Origin: CBDCWA01 sp965223255
GTDB lineage: Bacteria; Pseudomonadota; Alphaproteobacteria; Rhizobiales; Hyphomicrobiaceae
Assembly: GCA_965223255.1 (NCBI GenBank)
Contig: CBDCWA010000003.1
Location: 992,001-1,056,000, forward strand
DNA length: 64,000 nucleotides
Direction: 5' to 3'
Under the pieces are notes generated by a model. The model saw only the letters and a list, made by a program, of their open reading frames with translations. It ran no database searches and was not told the DNA's origin. A program made the translations under genes and the position numbers. Shown here piece by piece: positions 8,539-18,233 of the stretch (its first letter is position 1; each line of letters begins with the position of its first letter).

Positions 8539-9252
8539 TCAGAACGGCCAGCCGATCGACACCGTCCGCGCGCCCGCATAGCTGGACACAACGCGCACCC
8601 TGGTTCCGATCCGGGCAATACGGGAGAGATGAATGACATGTTTATTCATCATCCTGAAGCAACCCGACGATGACGCTCGGCCGATAGACCTCGGATTATT
8701 CGTGCCATGGATGCGATAAATCGAACTCCCGAGATAAAGCGCTTTGGCACCCAGCGGGTTCTTGATACCGCCGGACACAGTAATTGGCAGCCAAGGTTCG
8801 CGCTTGCGCATTGATGCCGGTGGCGTCCACGACGGCCAGGAGGCGACACGTGAAATACGGCTTGTACCAGTCCAGGTGAATCCGGTCCGGCCGACCGAAA
8901 TCGGATAGAGGTAAGCTCTGTTGCCTGGCAGCGTGTAATAAAGCTTGCGCCCCTTGGTATCAACAATGATCATGCCAGGTCGCTCCCGCCGCGCCAGGTA
9001 TACAATTGACGGGGCTTCGGGCGAGATATCCGGTTTTGGCCCGCCCTTCATATAGCGCGGATAGACCGGCCGGTAATTCTTTCGCCGCTTCTCCCGCTCT
9101 TTGGCGCGGCGTTGTTGTTCCCGGCGAACGTCGCTGTCAAATATCGGGCGACCTCCGTTCCAACTGCTTTGCGCCATCGCGGTTGTCGGTTCTGCTGCGA
9201 TAATCATTGCACCGAGTGCAATGCCCAGAATACGTAACACCACTTGTTCCAC
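8539..9252 (-). CDS. L,D-transpeptidase (YkuD domain), exported
   Basis: Peptidoglycan cross-linking or lipoprotein-anchoring enzyme of the periplasm. The catalytic signature HGTNNPRSIG...SSGCFRM near the C-terminus contains the His and nucleophilic Cys of the YkuD fold. The start is uncertain: the frame is open to 9435, but a GTG at 9252 gives an immediate signal peptide (VVLRILGIALGAMIIA ending TTAMA) after a GGCGAGG stretch, so it is preferred. About 50 Arg/Lys-rich residues follow the signal before the catalytic domain, perhaps binding anionic wall polymers. Confidence 0.85.
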   Translation of the reverse strand: MEQVVLRILGIALGAMIIAAEPTTAMAQSSWNGGRPIFDSDVRREQQRRAKEREKRRKNYRPVYPRYMKGGPKPDISPEAPSIVYLARRERPGMIIVDTKGRKLYYTLPGNRAYLYPISVGRTGFTWTGTSRISRVASWPSWTPPASMRKREPWLPITVSGGIKNPLGAKALYLGSSIYRIHGTNNPRSIGRASSSGCFRMMNKHVIHLSRIARIGTRVRVVSSYAGARTVSIGWPF

Positions 9253-9621
9253 GCCTCGCCTATCTGCAAATCGAACTGCGCTCCGTTGAGCCAAACTGGC
9301 TGCCGCGGTATCTATGCCCCTCAAATGCACCGATGGCGAGCCTTTCAAGGGATACAATAGGGAAGATCTGCTAGGCTTTTCAATACTGTGGCTTCCAGTC
9401 CACACCATTTGCAGGCTAGACTGATAGGCTGCCATTATCGGCCATTGGCTTTACCATTTTCGCTACGCCACCCTTTTACCGAGCCAGGCTGAGAGATGAC
9501 AAACCGGTTGGCCTATGTCGGGTTGAAAGTGCTAAATCTTAAAGTGCTAGCACGACCTGACATGGACCAAACGACCTGACCGCGGCAAGCCACCGCACAC
9601 CCTATAAGGACAAACAATCAC

Positions 9622-10494
9622 GTGTGGGGCGACCCTATATATCTCGCCGCTGCGATCGCGCTCTTCGTCAGCGTGATGTTTGGTCTTATCAACCATCTCC
9701 AAAACAACGGCCTGGATCACGTCGACGCGCCGACCGGCACCGTCATCAATGTCGGCACCTCGGCATTGGCGATGTGGATATTTTCTCCCCTATATTTTGC
9801 ACCCCACGTGCTGTTTACGCCCGCCGCGGCCTATTTCGCCATTGCCGGACTGGTCGTACCCGGCATTTCCTTAGCACTGACCGCACTCAGTATCAGACGC
9901 CTCGGTCCATCGTTCACCGCCGGTGTCGCTTCCACCAGCCCCGTCTTCGCGATGGTGTTGGCGATTGTATTCATCGGCGAAAGCGCCACCTCACTGTCCA
10001 TCGCGGGAACGTTAGTCGTCGCCGCCGGTGTGACCCTGCTGGCCGGGCGCAACAAGAACGTGCCTCGAAACTGGCCGCTCTGGGCGCTGTTGCTGCCGCT
10101 TGGCGCTGCACTCGCCCGCGCTATTTCCCATGCCGCAATCAAACTCGGATTGACCGATCAGCCGCATCCCTTCATGGCAGCCCTCATCGCGGCCACGATA
10201 TCTATCACAATGATCTACACCTTTTACCGCCTACGGGGTAATACGCTACCGCCCATAAACCCCGGCTACGCCTGGTTTGCGGCATGCGGCCTCATCAACG
10301 CCCTCGGCCTATCGCTCCTCAATCTGGCGCTGGACCTTGGCGAAGTCATAGTTGTATCTCCGCTAATCGCCGCGGCACCCGTTTTCACTTTGCTTGCAAG
10401 CTATCTCTATTTCCGGCGCGAACGCATTACCACCCGCATGACGCTGGCGATTCTCAGCGTGTTTGCCGGCTGCGTGATGGTCATAATCAAGTAA
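9622..10494 (+). CDS. EamA-family (DMT) transporter
   Basis: 290 residues with ten predicted membrane segments in two five-helix repeats, the drug/metabolite transporter architecture. EamA-type features include the end of the first repeat (AGVASTSPVFAMVLAIVFIGE) and the matching segment of the second (SPLIAAAPVFTLLASYLYFRRE). The start is a GTG with AAGGA 11 bases upstream; no closer ATG exists in frame. Substrate cannot be predicted. It stands alone between a leftward L,D-transpeptidase gene and a leftward LVIVD gene. Confidence 0.88.
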   Translation: MWGDPIYLAAAIALFVSVMFGLINHLQNNGLDHVDAPTGTVINVGTSALAMWIFSPLYFAPHVLFTPAAAYFAIAGLVVPGISLALTALSIRRLGPSFTAGVASTSPVFAMVLAIVFIGESATSLSIAGTLVVAAGVTLLAGRNKNVPRNWPLWALLLPLGAALARAISHAAIKLGLTDQPHPFMAALIAATISITMIYTFYRLRGNTLPPINPGYAWFAACGLINALGLSLLNLALDLGEVIVVSPLIAAAPVFTLLASYLYFRRERITTRMTLAILSVFAGCVMVIIK

Positions 10495-10544
10495 AGCCGG
10501 CGCCACCAACAGCGCTACTTCGACACTTGCCTCGGCGCTGAATT

Positions 10545-11708
10545 CTAGCGCAAATGCTCGATCACATCGAAACCGCGGCCCTTATCGGTGATATAGATGA
10601 GCCCGCGATGATCCCTCGCGACGTCATTGGTCAAAGGCGCTTTATAGCCTTCACCCGGCACCGGAATATAATGGCCGACGTCACGCGGTGCTGACGGATC
10701 AGAAAAATCGATCAACCGCAGACCTGCCCCGAACCACGTCACATAACTGATTGTATCGTCGATTTTCTCACACAACTGATGCGCACCGTAGCGCGTCCCT
10801 GGCCCACAATCTGCGTAAGGCGACGCGCTCTCCGGCACATGGTACTCCGCAAGCTTCACCGGCTTTTCTGGCGCCGTCACATCGAACACGTAAAACGGCG
10901 CATGCGCCCGCCCCTCATCATCACCGCGGTTGGCGCGTTCCTCATCGGTTGCAAGGGCGATCTGGCGGCCGGCAACCTCGAATGGAACATGCACGAATGT
11001 GTGGCTCGGCTCAGCCGCTTCCGGATGGACATCGTAATGGCCAACGGTTTTTGGGTTTGAGATGTCAGAAATATCAATGATCCAATAGCCCGACATCCAC
11101 GTCCCGGCGAACAGCAAATCGCCAGAGCGCAAGGCATGGTGCAAACGATGATTGACGCCTTTTGGATCAGGCGTCTCGCCGCCCGCCACGTTTTGGCCCG
11201 GCATCCACCACCGCCCCACTTCTTCTGGCTTTGAAGGCTTACGGATATCGTAAATTACCAGGATATTGCCAACGAAGCCTTCCATCTCGGTCGATATATA
11301 GGCATAGGTTTCATCGCAATCGAACCTGTGCACGCCCTTGCCCCAGGTCTTTTCGAAATGAATGAGTTTGGGTGCTGATTTGTTGCTTACGTCATAGATC
11401 CGAAAGCCGCCATCGTCATAGTCTTTGGCCGGGCCTTTATGCCGTTCGCTGTTGACGATCATGATGTCATCTACCACCCGCACCTTATGCGAATGGGTTT
11501 GCGGGTTTTCGAGATTTAGCTGTGACATCAATTTCGGCGCACGTGGATCCGAAATATCGTAGATTGCAGTGCCTTCCGGTCCGTACATAAAACCGAGGTA
11601 GGCATAGTTTCCACTGATTGTAACCTGGCCCGCTCCGCCAACATCAATCCGGCTTAGCGGTTTGATATTTTCACTAGCGATAATTCCATGTTGAGAGCCA
11701 TTATCCAT
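10545..11708 (-). CDS. LVIVD-repeat beta-propeller-like protein
   Basis: 387 residues from ATG 11708; an in-frame GTG at 11738 is also possible. It contains repeated blades with the pattern (I/L)-x-(I/V)-(Y/F)-D-(I/V)-(S/R)-x-P, for example TAIYDISDPRAPK, FRIYDVSNKSAPK, LVIYDIRKPSKPE, WIIDISDISNPK, FYVFDVTAPEKP and LRLIDFSDPSAP. This is the LVIVD repeat, thought to form a propeller. There is no clear signal peptide. Conserved His, Asp and Trp between blades might form a binding site. It is divergent from a gamma-glutamyltransferase gene with only 53 bases between starts. Function unknown. Confidence 0.85.
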   Translation of the reverse strand: MDNGSQHGIIASENIKPLSRIDVGGAGQVTISGNYAYLGFMYGPEGTAIYDISDPRAPKLMSQLNLENPQTHSHKVRVVDDIMIVNSERHKGPAKDYDDGGFRIYDVSNKSAPKLIHFEKTWGKGVHRFDCDETYAYISTEMEGFVGNILVIYDIRKPSKPEEVGRWWMPGQNVAGGETPDPKGVNHRLHHALRSGDLLFAGTWMSGYWIIDISDISNPKTVGHYDVHPEAAEPSHTFVHVPFEVAGRQIALATDEERANRGDDEGRAHAPFYVFDVTAPEKPVKLAEYHVPESASPYADCGPGTRYGAHQLCEKIDDTISYVTWFGAGLRLIDFSDPSAPRDVGHYIPVPGEGYKAPLTNDVARDHRGLIYITDKGRGFDVIEHLR

Positions 11709-11761
11709 TTTGTTCGTTCCACTTCCCAATTGCCTCACGACCTGCGATCAAATGAGACCTT

Positions 11762-13705
11762 ATGATTTCCACCCAGCATACGTTATCCATGAGGGTGTCG
11801 CCTAGACAAAAATCTGCAAATTCCGCAGCGCTATCGGGCACTATCCAGCACATCATCCAATTGGCGATTTTGGGTGTTGCCTTGCTTGTTGTCTTACAGA
11901 CAGCAACCACCGCCGCCTGCACGGGCAACTCGCGCCCCGGCGGCACCCGCCCAGCCATCGCACACAGCTATATGGTCGCAGCCGCCAATCCCCTTGCCGC
12001 CAAGGCCGGTTGTGCCATTCTCGCCAAAGGTGGCACGGCCATGGATGCCGCAGTATCCGTCCAAGCCGTCCTCGCGGTCGTGGAGCCCCAGGGCTCCGGC
12101 CTCGCCGGCGGCACGATCCTGACCTATTGGGACGCACGAAAACGCCGCGTTCGGTTTTTTGATGGTCTTGCCGCAGCCCCTGCGGATGTGGGTCACGCGT
12201 TGCGCCAGCCGCTGCCAAGCGATCGTGGCAATTGTCGTCTCAAAGGGCGCCGGCTGCTGCCCCTCGCAGCGTTAATGACCGCCCGTGCGGTAGGCGTTCC
12301 CGGCACTATCGCCGTTCTCGATAAGGCACACCGCCAACTAGGACGACTGCCTTGGCACACTTTGTTCGATGCCGCCATCACGCATGCCGAAAACGGCTAT
12401 CCGCTACCGCGCTACATGCATCGCGTTCTGAAAGGCAAGGTGCGACGCAAATTACGTCGTTGCCGGTATCCGGATTTACGCCGGCGCTATTGTTCATCAC
12501 GACGCATACCGAAACCAATTGGCACACGAATCCGCAATACCGAAATTGCAGGCGTCCTGCGCGAGATCCGCGATAAGGGCGCCCGAGCCTTCTATGATCC
12601 GGCCGGCACAATTGCGCCGGCAATCGTTCAACGCACGCGTACCACGGGTTGCAAACTTTCAACCAACGACGGCCGGCCAGCGGTCCTCGCGAGTACCATG
12701 ACCCCAAAGGACTTCGCCAGCTATCGGCCTAAAGAGCGCGCGCCGATCTGCAAGCCCTTTGATGGTCACATCATCTGCACCGCACCGCCGCCCTCCGCTG
12801 GTGGCATTATCGTGCTATCGAATTTGGCGATCATGACACTCAATCGCATTCAGGAGCTCAGGCCCGGGTCGCTTGCCCACACGCATCTATCGATCGAAGC
12901 AAGCCGCATTGTGCAGCTGGACCGGCGTCAACACGTCGGCGATCCTGATTTCTACAAGGTGCCGACCGCCGGCTTACTGACCGACGCCTATCTGGAAAAG
13001 CGCGCCTCGCTGTTTTCACGCCACCGCGCCATCACGTGGCCTCCCATCGGCAAACCCAAAACGACCGGGGTGCCACGACTTCTTCCTCCCACCAGCGATG
13101 AATGGCCGATCCAGGATATGACCAGCCATGTGTCAATCGTCGACCGTTATGGCAATGCTGTCGCACTGACGACAACCAACAACACGTCATTTGGCACGCA
13201 GATGGAAGCGCGCGGCATGATCCTCAACAACGCACTCGTGAACTTCACCCGCCAAGGCTGGATATCTCCCGGACACGAAGCCAACGGCATGCAGCCGGCC
13301 AAACGTCCGCGCACATCGATGGCACCGACCATTGTTTTCACCAAGGACAAAAAACTGCGCCTGGTCGTCGGGGCCGCAGGCGGTGCCGCAATTCCGGATT
13401 ATGTCACGCAGACCATCGCCGGTGTCCTATTTCACGGGCTGGATCCGCAACGCGCAATTAATCAACCCCATTACAGCGGCCAGTCCCTGACGAGCAGCAA
13501 ATGCCGCGGCGGCAAGGGTCTCATATCAACAGTTGAACGTCGCACCCGAATTGCACGTCACGTGCAAGCGTTGCGCCGCCTCGGCCATCCCTGCCCCAAA
13601 GCTAAACGTATGCGCAGCGGGCTCACCGCCATCAGCGTAACGAATGATGGCCGTCTGCTTGGTGCCGCCGATCCACGCCGGGACGGGATTGCAATCGGCA
13701 AATAG
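11762..13705 (+). CDS. ggt: Gamma-glutamyltransferase, Cys/Arg-rich variant
   Basis: 647 residues. A membrane or signal segment lies near residues 31-52. The family N-terminal block (MVAAANPLAAKAG..ILAKGGTAMDAA..VVEPQGSG) is followed by the autoprocessing site QDMTSHVSIVD, with Thr454 the expected N-terminal nucleophile of the small subunit after self-cleavage. Substrate-site blocks TTTNNTSFG and RPRTSMAPTIV are present. It probably cleaves gamma-glutamyl bonds of glutathione in the periplasm. About ten cysteines (53, 84, 158, 234, 244, 297, 330, 339 and two in the small subunit) and many arginines make it unusual for the family. Confidence 0.88.
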   Translation: MISTQHTLSMRVSPRQKSANSAALSGTIQHIIQLAILGVALLVVLQTATTAACTGNSRPGGTRPAIAHSYMVAAANPLAAKAGCAILAKGGTAMDAAVSVQAVLAVVEPQGSGLAGGTILTYWDARKRRVRFFDGLAAAPADVGHALRQPLPSDRGNCRLKGRRLLPLAALMTARAVGVPGTIAVLDKAHRQLGRLPWHTLFDAAITHAENGYPLPRYMHRVLKGKVRRKLRRCRYPDLRRRYCSSRRIPKPIGTRIRNTEIAGVLREIRDKGARAFYDPAGTIAPAIVQRTRTTGCKLSTNDGRPAVLASTMTPKDFASYRPKERAPICKPFDGHIICTAPPPSAGGIIVLSNLAIMTLNRIQELRPGSLAHTHLSIEASRIVQLDRRQHVGDPDFYKVPTAGLLTDAYLEKRASLFSRHRAITWPPIGKPKTTGVPRLLPPTSDEWPIQDMTSHVSIVDRYGNAVALTTTNNTSFGTQMEARGMILNNALVNFTRQGWISPGHEANGMQPAKRPRTSMAPTIVFTKDKKLRLVVGAAGGAAIPDYVTQTIAGVLFHGLDPQRAINQPHYSGQSLTSSKCRGGKGLISTVERRTRIARHVQALRRLGHPCPKAKRMRSGLTAISVTNDGRLLGAADPRRDGIAIGK

Positions 13706-13728
13706 CCGAACCCCAAAACCGCCGCGCA

Positions 13729-14916
13729 TCATCGCGATATATTGCGCCGCTTTGCATAGATGCCGGTGGCAACCGCAAACAGTCCCAATGAGGTGGCAAC
13801 AAAGACACCGCCGGCCCCCAAAGTCATCGCCACCAACCCACCGAGAATGGGGAAGCCCACCTGGCCCACACGATTGCCGACGATCCGCAGCGACACCGCT
13901 GTCGCGCGTCCTTCGACAGGCGCCGCAGAGACAACCGCCGTGAGAGTGACTGTCGCCGCATACCCAAGTGCAAAGCCGATAAACATGCAGCCAATATGGA
14001 CATAGATTACATCCAACGGCATACCTAGGAGCACCATTCCTAGGCCACCGGCAAAGATACTCCCGACCATCAACGGCATACGCCCAACAAGCGCCAGCGT
14101 TCTCGTATAGAGCAACCGCGACACCATGGTCGCCGCCGCGCGCAGGGTCAGCGCCAATCCGATCTGACTTGCATCGATTTGTCGTTCGGTTCCAAGCAGT
14201 GGGAGATAGATGTTCAAAAGATCATGCGATGTAATGGTCATGACGCTGGCAAAAATAAACATTACGAGACCGGGCGTTCGCAACAATTCACGCAATGGCA
14301 GAACCTTCTTTTGCGCCGCACCCTTCGGTCTAGCGGGCGCCGGTCGCATCATGAGCGCCACGATCATCGTCAGGATTGCACCGCCAAAACCCACGTAGAA
14401 CAACAGCGTCGTATCCGGTATTGCCCCCGTCCCGCCGAACAGACCGAGCACCATCGGCCCGAGCCCCGCTCCGATCGCATTGGCAACCATATAGTTGCCG
14501 AACGCCAGATCACGCCGGTCACCTCCTGCGCCCGACCGCTCACAAACGATTTGTGAGCCGGCCATGAAAAACATGTGACCAAAGCCAAGCACCACGTTGG
14601 CACCAAGCAAGTTCAAAGCCGTCGAGGGCAGAAACGCGAATAGTGCACATCCGATCAACGTGCACGCCGAGCCGATCCACACCGCCAGTGCATCGTGCCC
14701 CCTGTCGATGAAACGCCCAACCCACAGCCCAATGAAAATTGGCACAACGGCAAACGTCGCAGCAATCAACCCAATCCATAATTTTGGCCAACCGAGTTCG
14801 AGCGCACGATAGGATAGATTGATTTTGACCAACCCAATTGTCGTCTGTGCGAAGACCGCATGAAAAAGCAGCGGAATGTGCAGCCTGAGATTTAAGCGCG
14901 GCTCTATCGCAGTCAA
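13729..14916 (-). CDS. Major facilitator superfamily transporter
   Basis: 395 residues with about twelve hydrophobic segments in two halves separated by a charged loop (near residues 195-210, RPAPARPKGAAQKK). The short loop after helix 2, WVGRFIDRGHDALAV, fits the MFS G-x-x-x-D-R-x-G-like motif. Family assignment is firm; substrate is not predictable. Overexpressed members of this class often act as drug or metabolite exporters, and an RND pump lies just upstream on the same strand, but 210 bases separate them. Confidence 0.87.
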   Translation of the reverse strand: MTAIEPRLNLRLHIPLLFHAVFAQTTIGLVKINLSYRALELGWPKLWIGLIAATFAVVPIFIGLWVGRFIDRGHDALAVWIGSACTLIGCALFAFLPSTALNLLGANVVLGFGHMFFMAGSQIVCERSGAGGDRRDLAFGNYMVANAIGAGLGPMVLGLFGGTGAIPDTTLLFYVGFGGAILTMIVALMMRPAPARPKGAAQKKVLPLRELLRTPGLVMFIFASVMTITSHDLLNIYLPLLGTERQIDASQIGLALTLRAAATMVSRLLYTRTLALVGRMPLMVGSIFAGGLGMVLLGMPLDVIYVHIGCMFIGFALGYAATVTLTAVVSAAPVEGRATAVSLRIVGNRVGQVGFPILGGLVAMTLGAGGVFVATSLGLFAVATGIYAKRRNISR

Positions 14917-15126
14917 AAGGACGACCTCACATAGTTGTCAATCTTCGTGCCAGCGCTATGTTCGCCGCACGCACACACCCCATAGGAAACACCGGAGACA
15001 AGCTCCCCCGCACCAAACACACGCCACGTGAGTTGGATAGCAAACACACAACCGGGCTAGATACCCCACCTTATCGTCTCTGAGACCCGGCGTCGATTCG
15101 CTTCTAAGACTGGTGCCAGCTACGTG

Positions 15127-18100
15127 CTATCCGGCCGCGCGCGCCTCACCCGGCAGGCACCCTGCGCGGGCAAACAACAAGAACGCCGGCGGGACAAAGA
15201 AGAACGACACCACGGTCGACAACAAGACGCCACCTGCAATGGACATTGCAAAGGGTGGCCAGAACCCGCCGCCAGCCAGGATCAAAGGCAAAAACCCACC
15301 GAACGTCGTGACCGTCGTAGAGATGATATGACGGCTCTGGGCAAGCACAACTTCCGCCGTTCGTTCAACATCTCCGTTAAGCGCCTGTGCGTCCTTTTGC
15401 AGCGCCGTCATAATAATAATGGCGGCGTTGATGGAAACACCAATAGAACCGATAACACCGATCACCGCCTGAATACCGAAGGGATAGCGAAAGGCGGCAA
15501 GCGCCAACAGACTGAGCCCGATCGATAAAACCGCGACCACAGCCGTTACCAATGACAGTCGGTATGACCCGAACGTCAGGACGATCGTTGCAATCGTCAA
15601 AGACACAATCAAACCCATGGACGCCAACAGATTTGTCAACACCTCGTCACGGGCATCGGAATCGCCGCCGGTCTCAAGCCGATAACCTGGAGGAATCTCG
15701 AGACCGGCTTGTTTAATTCGCGCTTGCACCTTGCGCAGCGCATCTTCGGGCAAGACATTGCGTTCAACATAAGCCTGAATGGTATTCACCCGTTCACCGT
15801 TGCGCCGATAAATCGGTGTCTTCTGCGGCCGGATATCCAATCGTCCCAACGCCGTAATGGGTATGCCGCGATAGTCTCCTTCGACAGGGGTATTGGCGCC
15901 ACGCGCCGACAGGATTTGTACCGAGGCGACACGATCGGCCGATGACCGGCCAGGCGAATCGACCCGCACGCGCACCGGTAATTCCTCGCTGCCTTCGACA
16001 ACCGACCCGCCGGTCACACCCTCCAACTGCGTTTCAAGCTGTCGCGCCACGCCGCCAAGATTTAGCCCTGCAAGCCGCGCCTTTTCCTCAGACAGGTTAA
16101 CAAGAACCTTCGGCGCGCCAGGCGTAAGCTCACTTTTCGCCTGTACGATCCCCGGTACATCGAGCATTAACAATCGGATCCGGTCGCCCAGCGCGCGCAG
16201 CGTCGCAAGGCTCTGTCCGACAATCCGGATTTCCACAGGAGCATTGACCGGTGGCCCCTGGACCAACCCCCGCACGATCAAGCGTGCTTCAGGCACATCT
16301 CGATCGAGGCGACGCTGCAACCGGCCCAGCATCTCTTCTGTTGCCGCCGCCGACTTGGTCGTGATCAGCGCCTCGGCAAAAGTCGACTCATCATCCTGAT
16401 TGGCAATCATATTGTAGTAGAAGGCAGGTGCATTCTCTCCCACCACCCATGTTATGCCGGTAACGCCCGATTCATTGCGCACGATCCGTTCTGCCTTGCG
16501 CACAATTCGCCTCGTTTGGCGAAACGAAGCCCCATCTGCGAGCTTGACCTGAATATGAAACTGATTGCGGTCAACGCCGGGAAAGAATTGCGGCTTGAGG
16601 GTTGGGAACGCTGCATAACCCATCACTGGCAAAATCAATGCACCAACAATGGTGATACGCGGATTACTGAGGGCGAGTGTCAGGAACTTGCCCATCACAG
16701 GCGACCCGGTACCTCTCGATGACCCGTCAGAGGCCTGCTCGACCGGCGCCTTGAGTAACCAACCTGCCAACGCCGGCGTCACGGTCATTGCCAGAACCAA
16801 TGAAGAGACCAGCATGATGATCACCGCAATGGCGATGGAGCCGACGAAATCACCAGCCGGACCAGGTAACAATACCATCGGCATAAACGCCAGCACCGTC
16901 GTCACGGTTGACGCCAAAAGAGGAATCGCAAGACGACGGACGCTGGCATCAACCGCCCGCAGGCGCGATTCACCCGCCACCAGGCGTTTGCGGACATCAT
17001 CCGTCATGACGATCGCCGCATCGACCAATAAACCCAGCGCCACAATCAATCCGGTCACCGACATCTGTTGGATCGGCACGCCGGCAAACTTTAGTCCGGC
17101 GATTGAAATGATACTTGCAAGCGGAATGACAATCGCCACGATCAACGCCGCGCGCGCGCCGAGCGTGAGGAACAAGACACCCACCACGAGCGCAATACCG
17201 ATGACCATATTCTGGAGCACACCGAACAAACGCTCAGCGGTATACGTTGCCTGGTCGAACAGCTCTTTGAGTTGCAAGCCTCCGGGCAGACCCTTAGAAA
17301 AATCTTTTACGGCCGCTTTTAGTCGCTTTGACCAGGCATCAACCTGCAGATCGTCTTCCATTTTTGCCGCCACCAGCACGGCGGGCTTTCCGTCCACCAG
17401 TGCAAGGCTGGCGGCCGGCTCGCGAAAACCCCGCTTGATCTTTGCGACTTCACCAACCCTGACAATACGGCCATCACGCCCTTGGGTAATCGGGATCGCA
17501 CGAATACGCTCGAGCGATTTTAGTTCACCGGCAACCTCGATCAGGAGATCGTTTGCTTTTCCGCGCACCTGACCGGCTTGGACTTTGGCGTCGGCCCCGG
17601 CGATTGCGGTTGCGACTTGTTCTGTCGTGATACCGATCGACGCCAAAATTACAGGGTCCACGCTCAGCGTGATCTCTTCCTGGCGGGCGCCATAGAGACG
17701 CACGAGTTTCGTACCGGAGACGTTCCTAAGCCGGTCTTGCAGCGCGCGTGCCGTACGCTGCATGATAGCTTGATTGGTGGCGATGCCGGGCCGGGCCAGT
17801 ATCGCAACGATCGATGTAAACGCGCCGACGCGATCATTGTCGAATTTCGGCTGCGGCACACCTTTCGGAAACACCCGCGCCGCTGCCGCAATGGCATCGC
17901 GAATTTCTGACCAGGTCTGTTCAATTTTTTCCTTTGACAACACTTGCGAAAGTTCGACCTGAACAACCGAAACACCTCGCCGTGATATAGAACTAATCGT
18001 ATCGATCTCAGGGATTTCGCGCAGTTCGACTTCGATCTTTTCCGTTACCAGCGCTTCAACGCGTGCTGGATCGGCGCCGGGATAAGGCGTGACGATAGTC

Positions 18101-18228
18101 GCAAACAAGTTGGTGATGGTTGGGTCTTCCTGCCGCCCAATCGTCGTCAATGCTGACACGCCGGCTGCAACAATCATCAAAATGACAAGCGCAAAGACCC
18201 GTCCGTCTCTGAATAATAGCGTCGTCAT
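15127..18228 (-). CDS. RND efflux pump inner-membrane subunit (HAE1-like)
   Basis: About 1033 residues, the family's usual size, with twelve membrane segments and two large periplasmic loops. It begins MTTLLFRDGRVFALVILMIV. TM4 carries GLLVDAAIVMTDDVRKR, where acidic residues should take part in proton relay. A GxxxD-type stretch and the repeated GGFLPLILAGGGFWPPF region before the last helices are typical. The start is placed at ATG 18228, five bases after the adaptor stop, with GGGGATT upstream. It works with the adaptor encoded immediately before it and an outer-membrane channel not found in the window. Confidence 0.93.
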   Translation of the reverse strand: MTTLLFRDGRVFALVILMIVAAGVSALTTIGRQEDPTITNLFATIVTPYPGADPARVEALVTEKIEVELREIPEIDTISSISRRGVSVVQVELSQVLSKEKIEQTWSEIRDAIAAAARVFPKGVPQPKFDNDRVGAFTSIVAILARPGIATNQAIMQRTARALQDRLRNVSGTKLVRLYGARQEEITLSVDPVILASIGITTEQVATAIAGADAKVQAGQVRGKANDLLIEVAGELKSLERIRAIPITQGRDGRIVRVGEVAKIKRGFREPAASLALVDGKPAVLVAAKMEDDLQVDAWSKRLKAAVKDFSKGLPGGLQLKELFDQATYTAERLFGVLQNMVIGIALVVGVLFLTLGARAALIVAIVIPLASIISIAGLKFAGVPIQQMSVTGLIVALGLLVDAAIVMTDDVRKRLVAGESRLRAVDASVRRLAIPLLASTVTTVLAFMPMVLLPGPAGDFVGSIAIAVIIMLVSSLVLAMTVTPALAGWLLKAPVEQASDGSSRGTGSPVMGKFLTLALSNPRITIVGALILPVMGYAAFPTLKPQFFPGVDRNQFHIQVKLADGASFRQTRRIVRKAERIVRNESGVTGITWVVGENAPAFYYNMIANQDDESTFAEALITTKSAAATEEMLGRLQRRLDRDVPEARLIVRGLVQGPPVNAPVEIRIVGQSLATLRALGDRIRLLMLDVPGIVQAKSELTPGAPKVLVNLSEEKARLAGLNLGGVARQLETQLEGVTGGSVVEGSEELPVRVRVDSPGRSSADRVASVQILSARGANTPVEGDYRGIPITALGRLDIRPQKTPIYRRNGERVNTIQAYVERNVLPEDALRKVQARIKQAGLEIPPGYRLETGGDSDARDEVLTNLLASMGLIVSLTIATIVLTFGSYRLSLVTAVVAVLSIGLSLLALAAFRYPFGIQAVIGVIGSIGVSINAAIIIMTALQKDAQALNGDVERTAEVVLAQSRHIISTTVTTFGGFLPLILAGGGFWPPFAMSIAGGVLLSTVVSFFFVPPAFLLFARAGCLPGEARAAG

Positions 18229-18233
18229 GGCAC

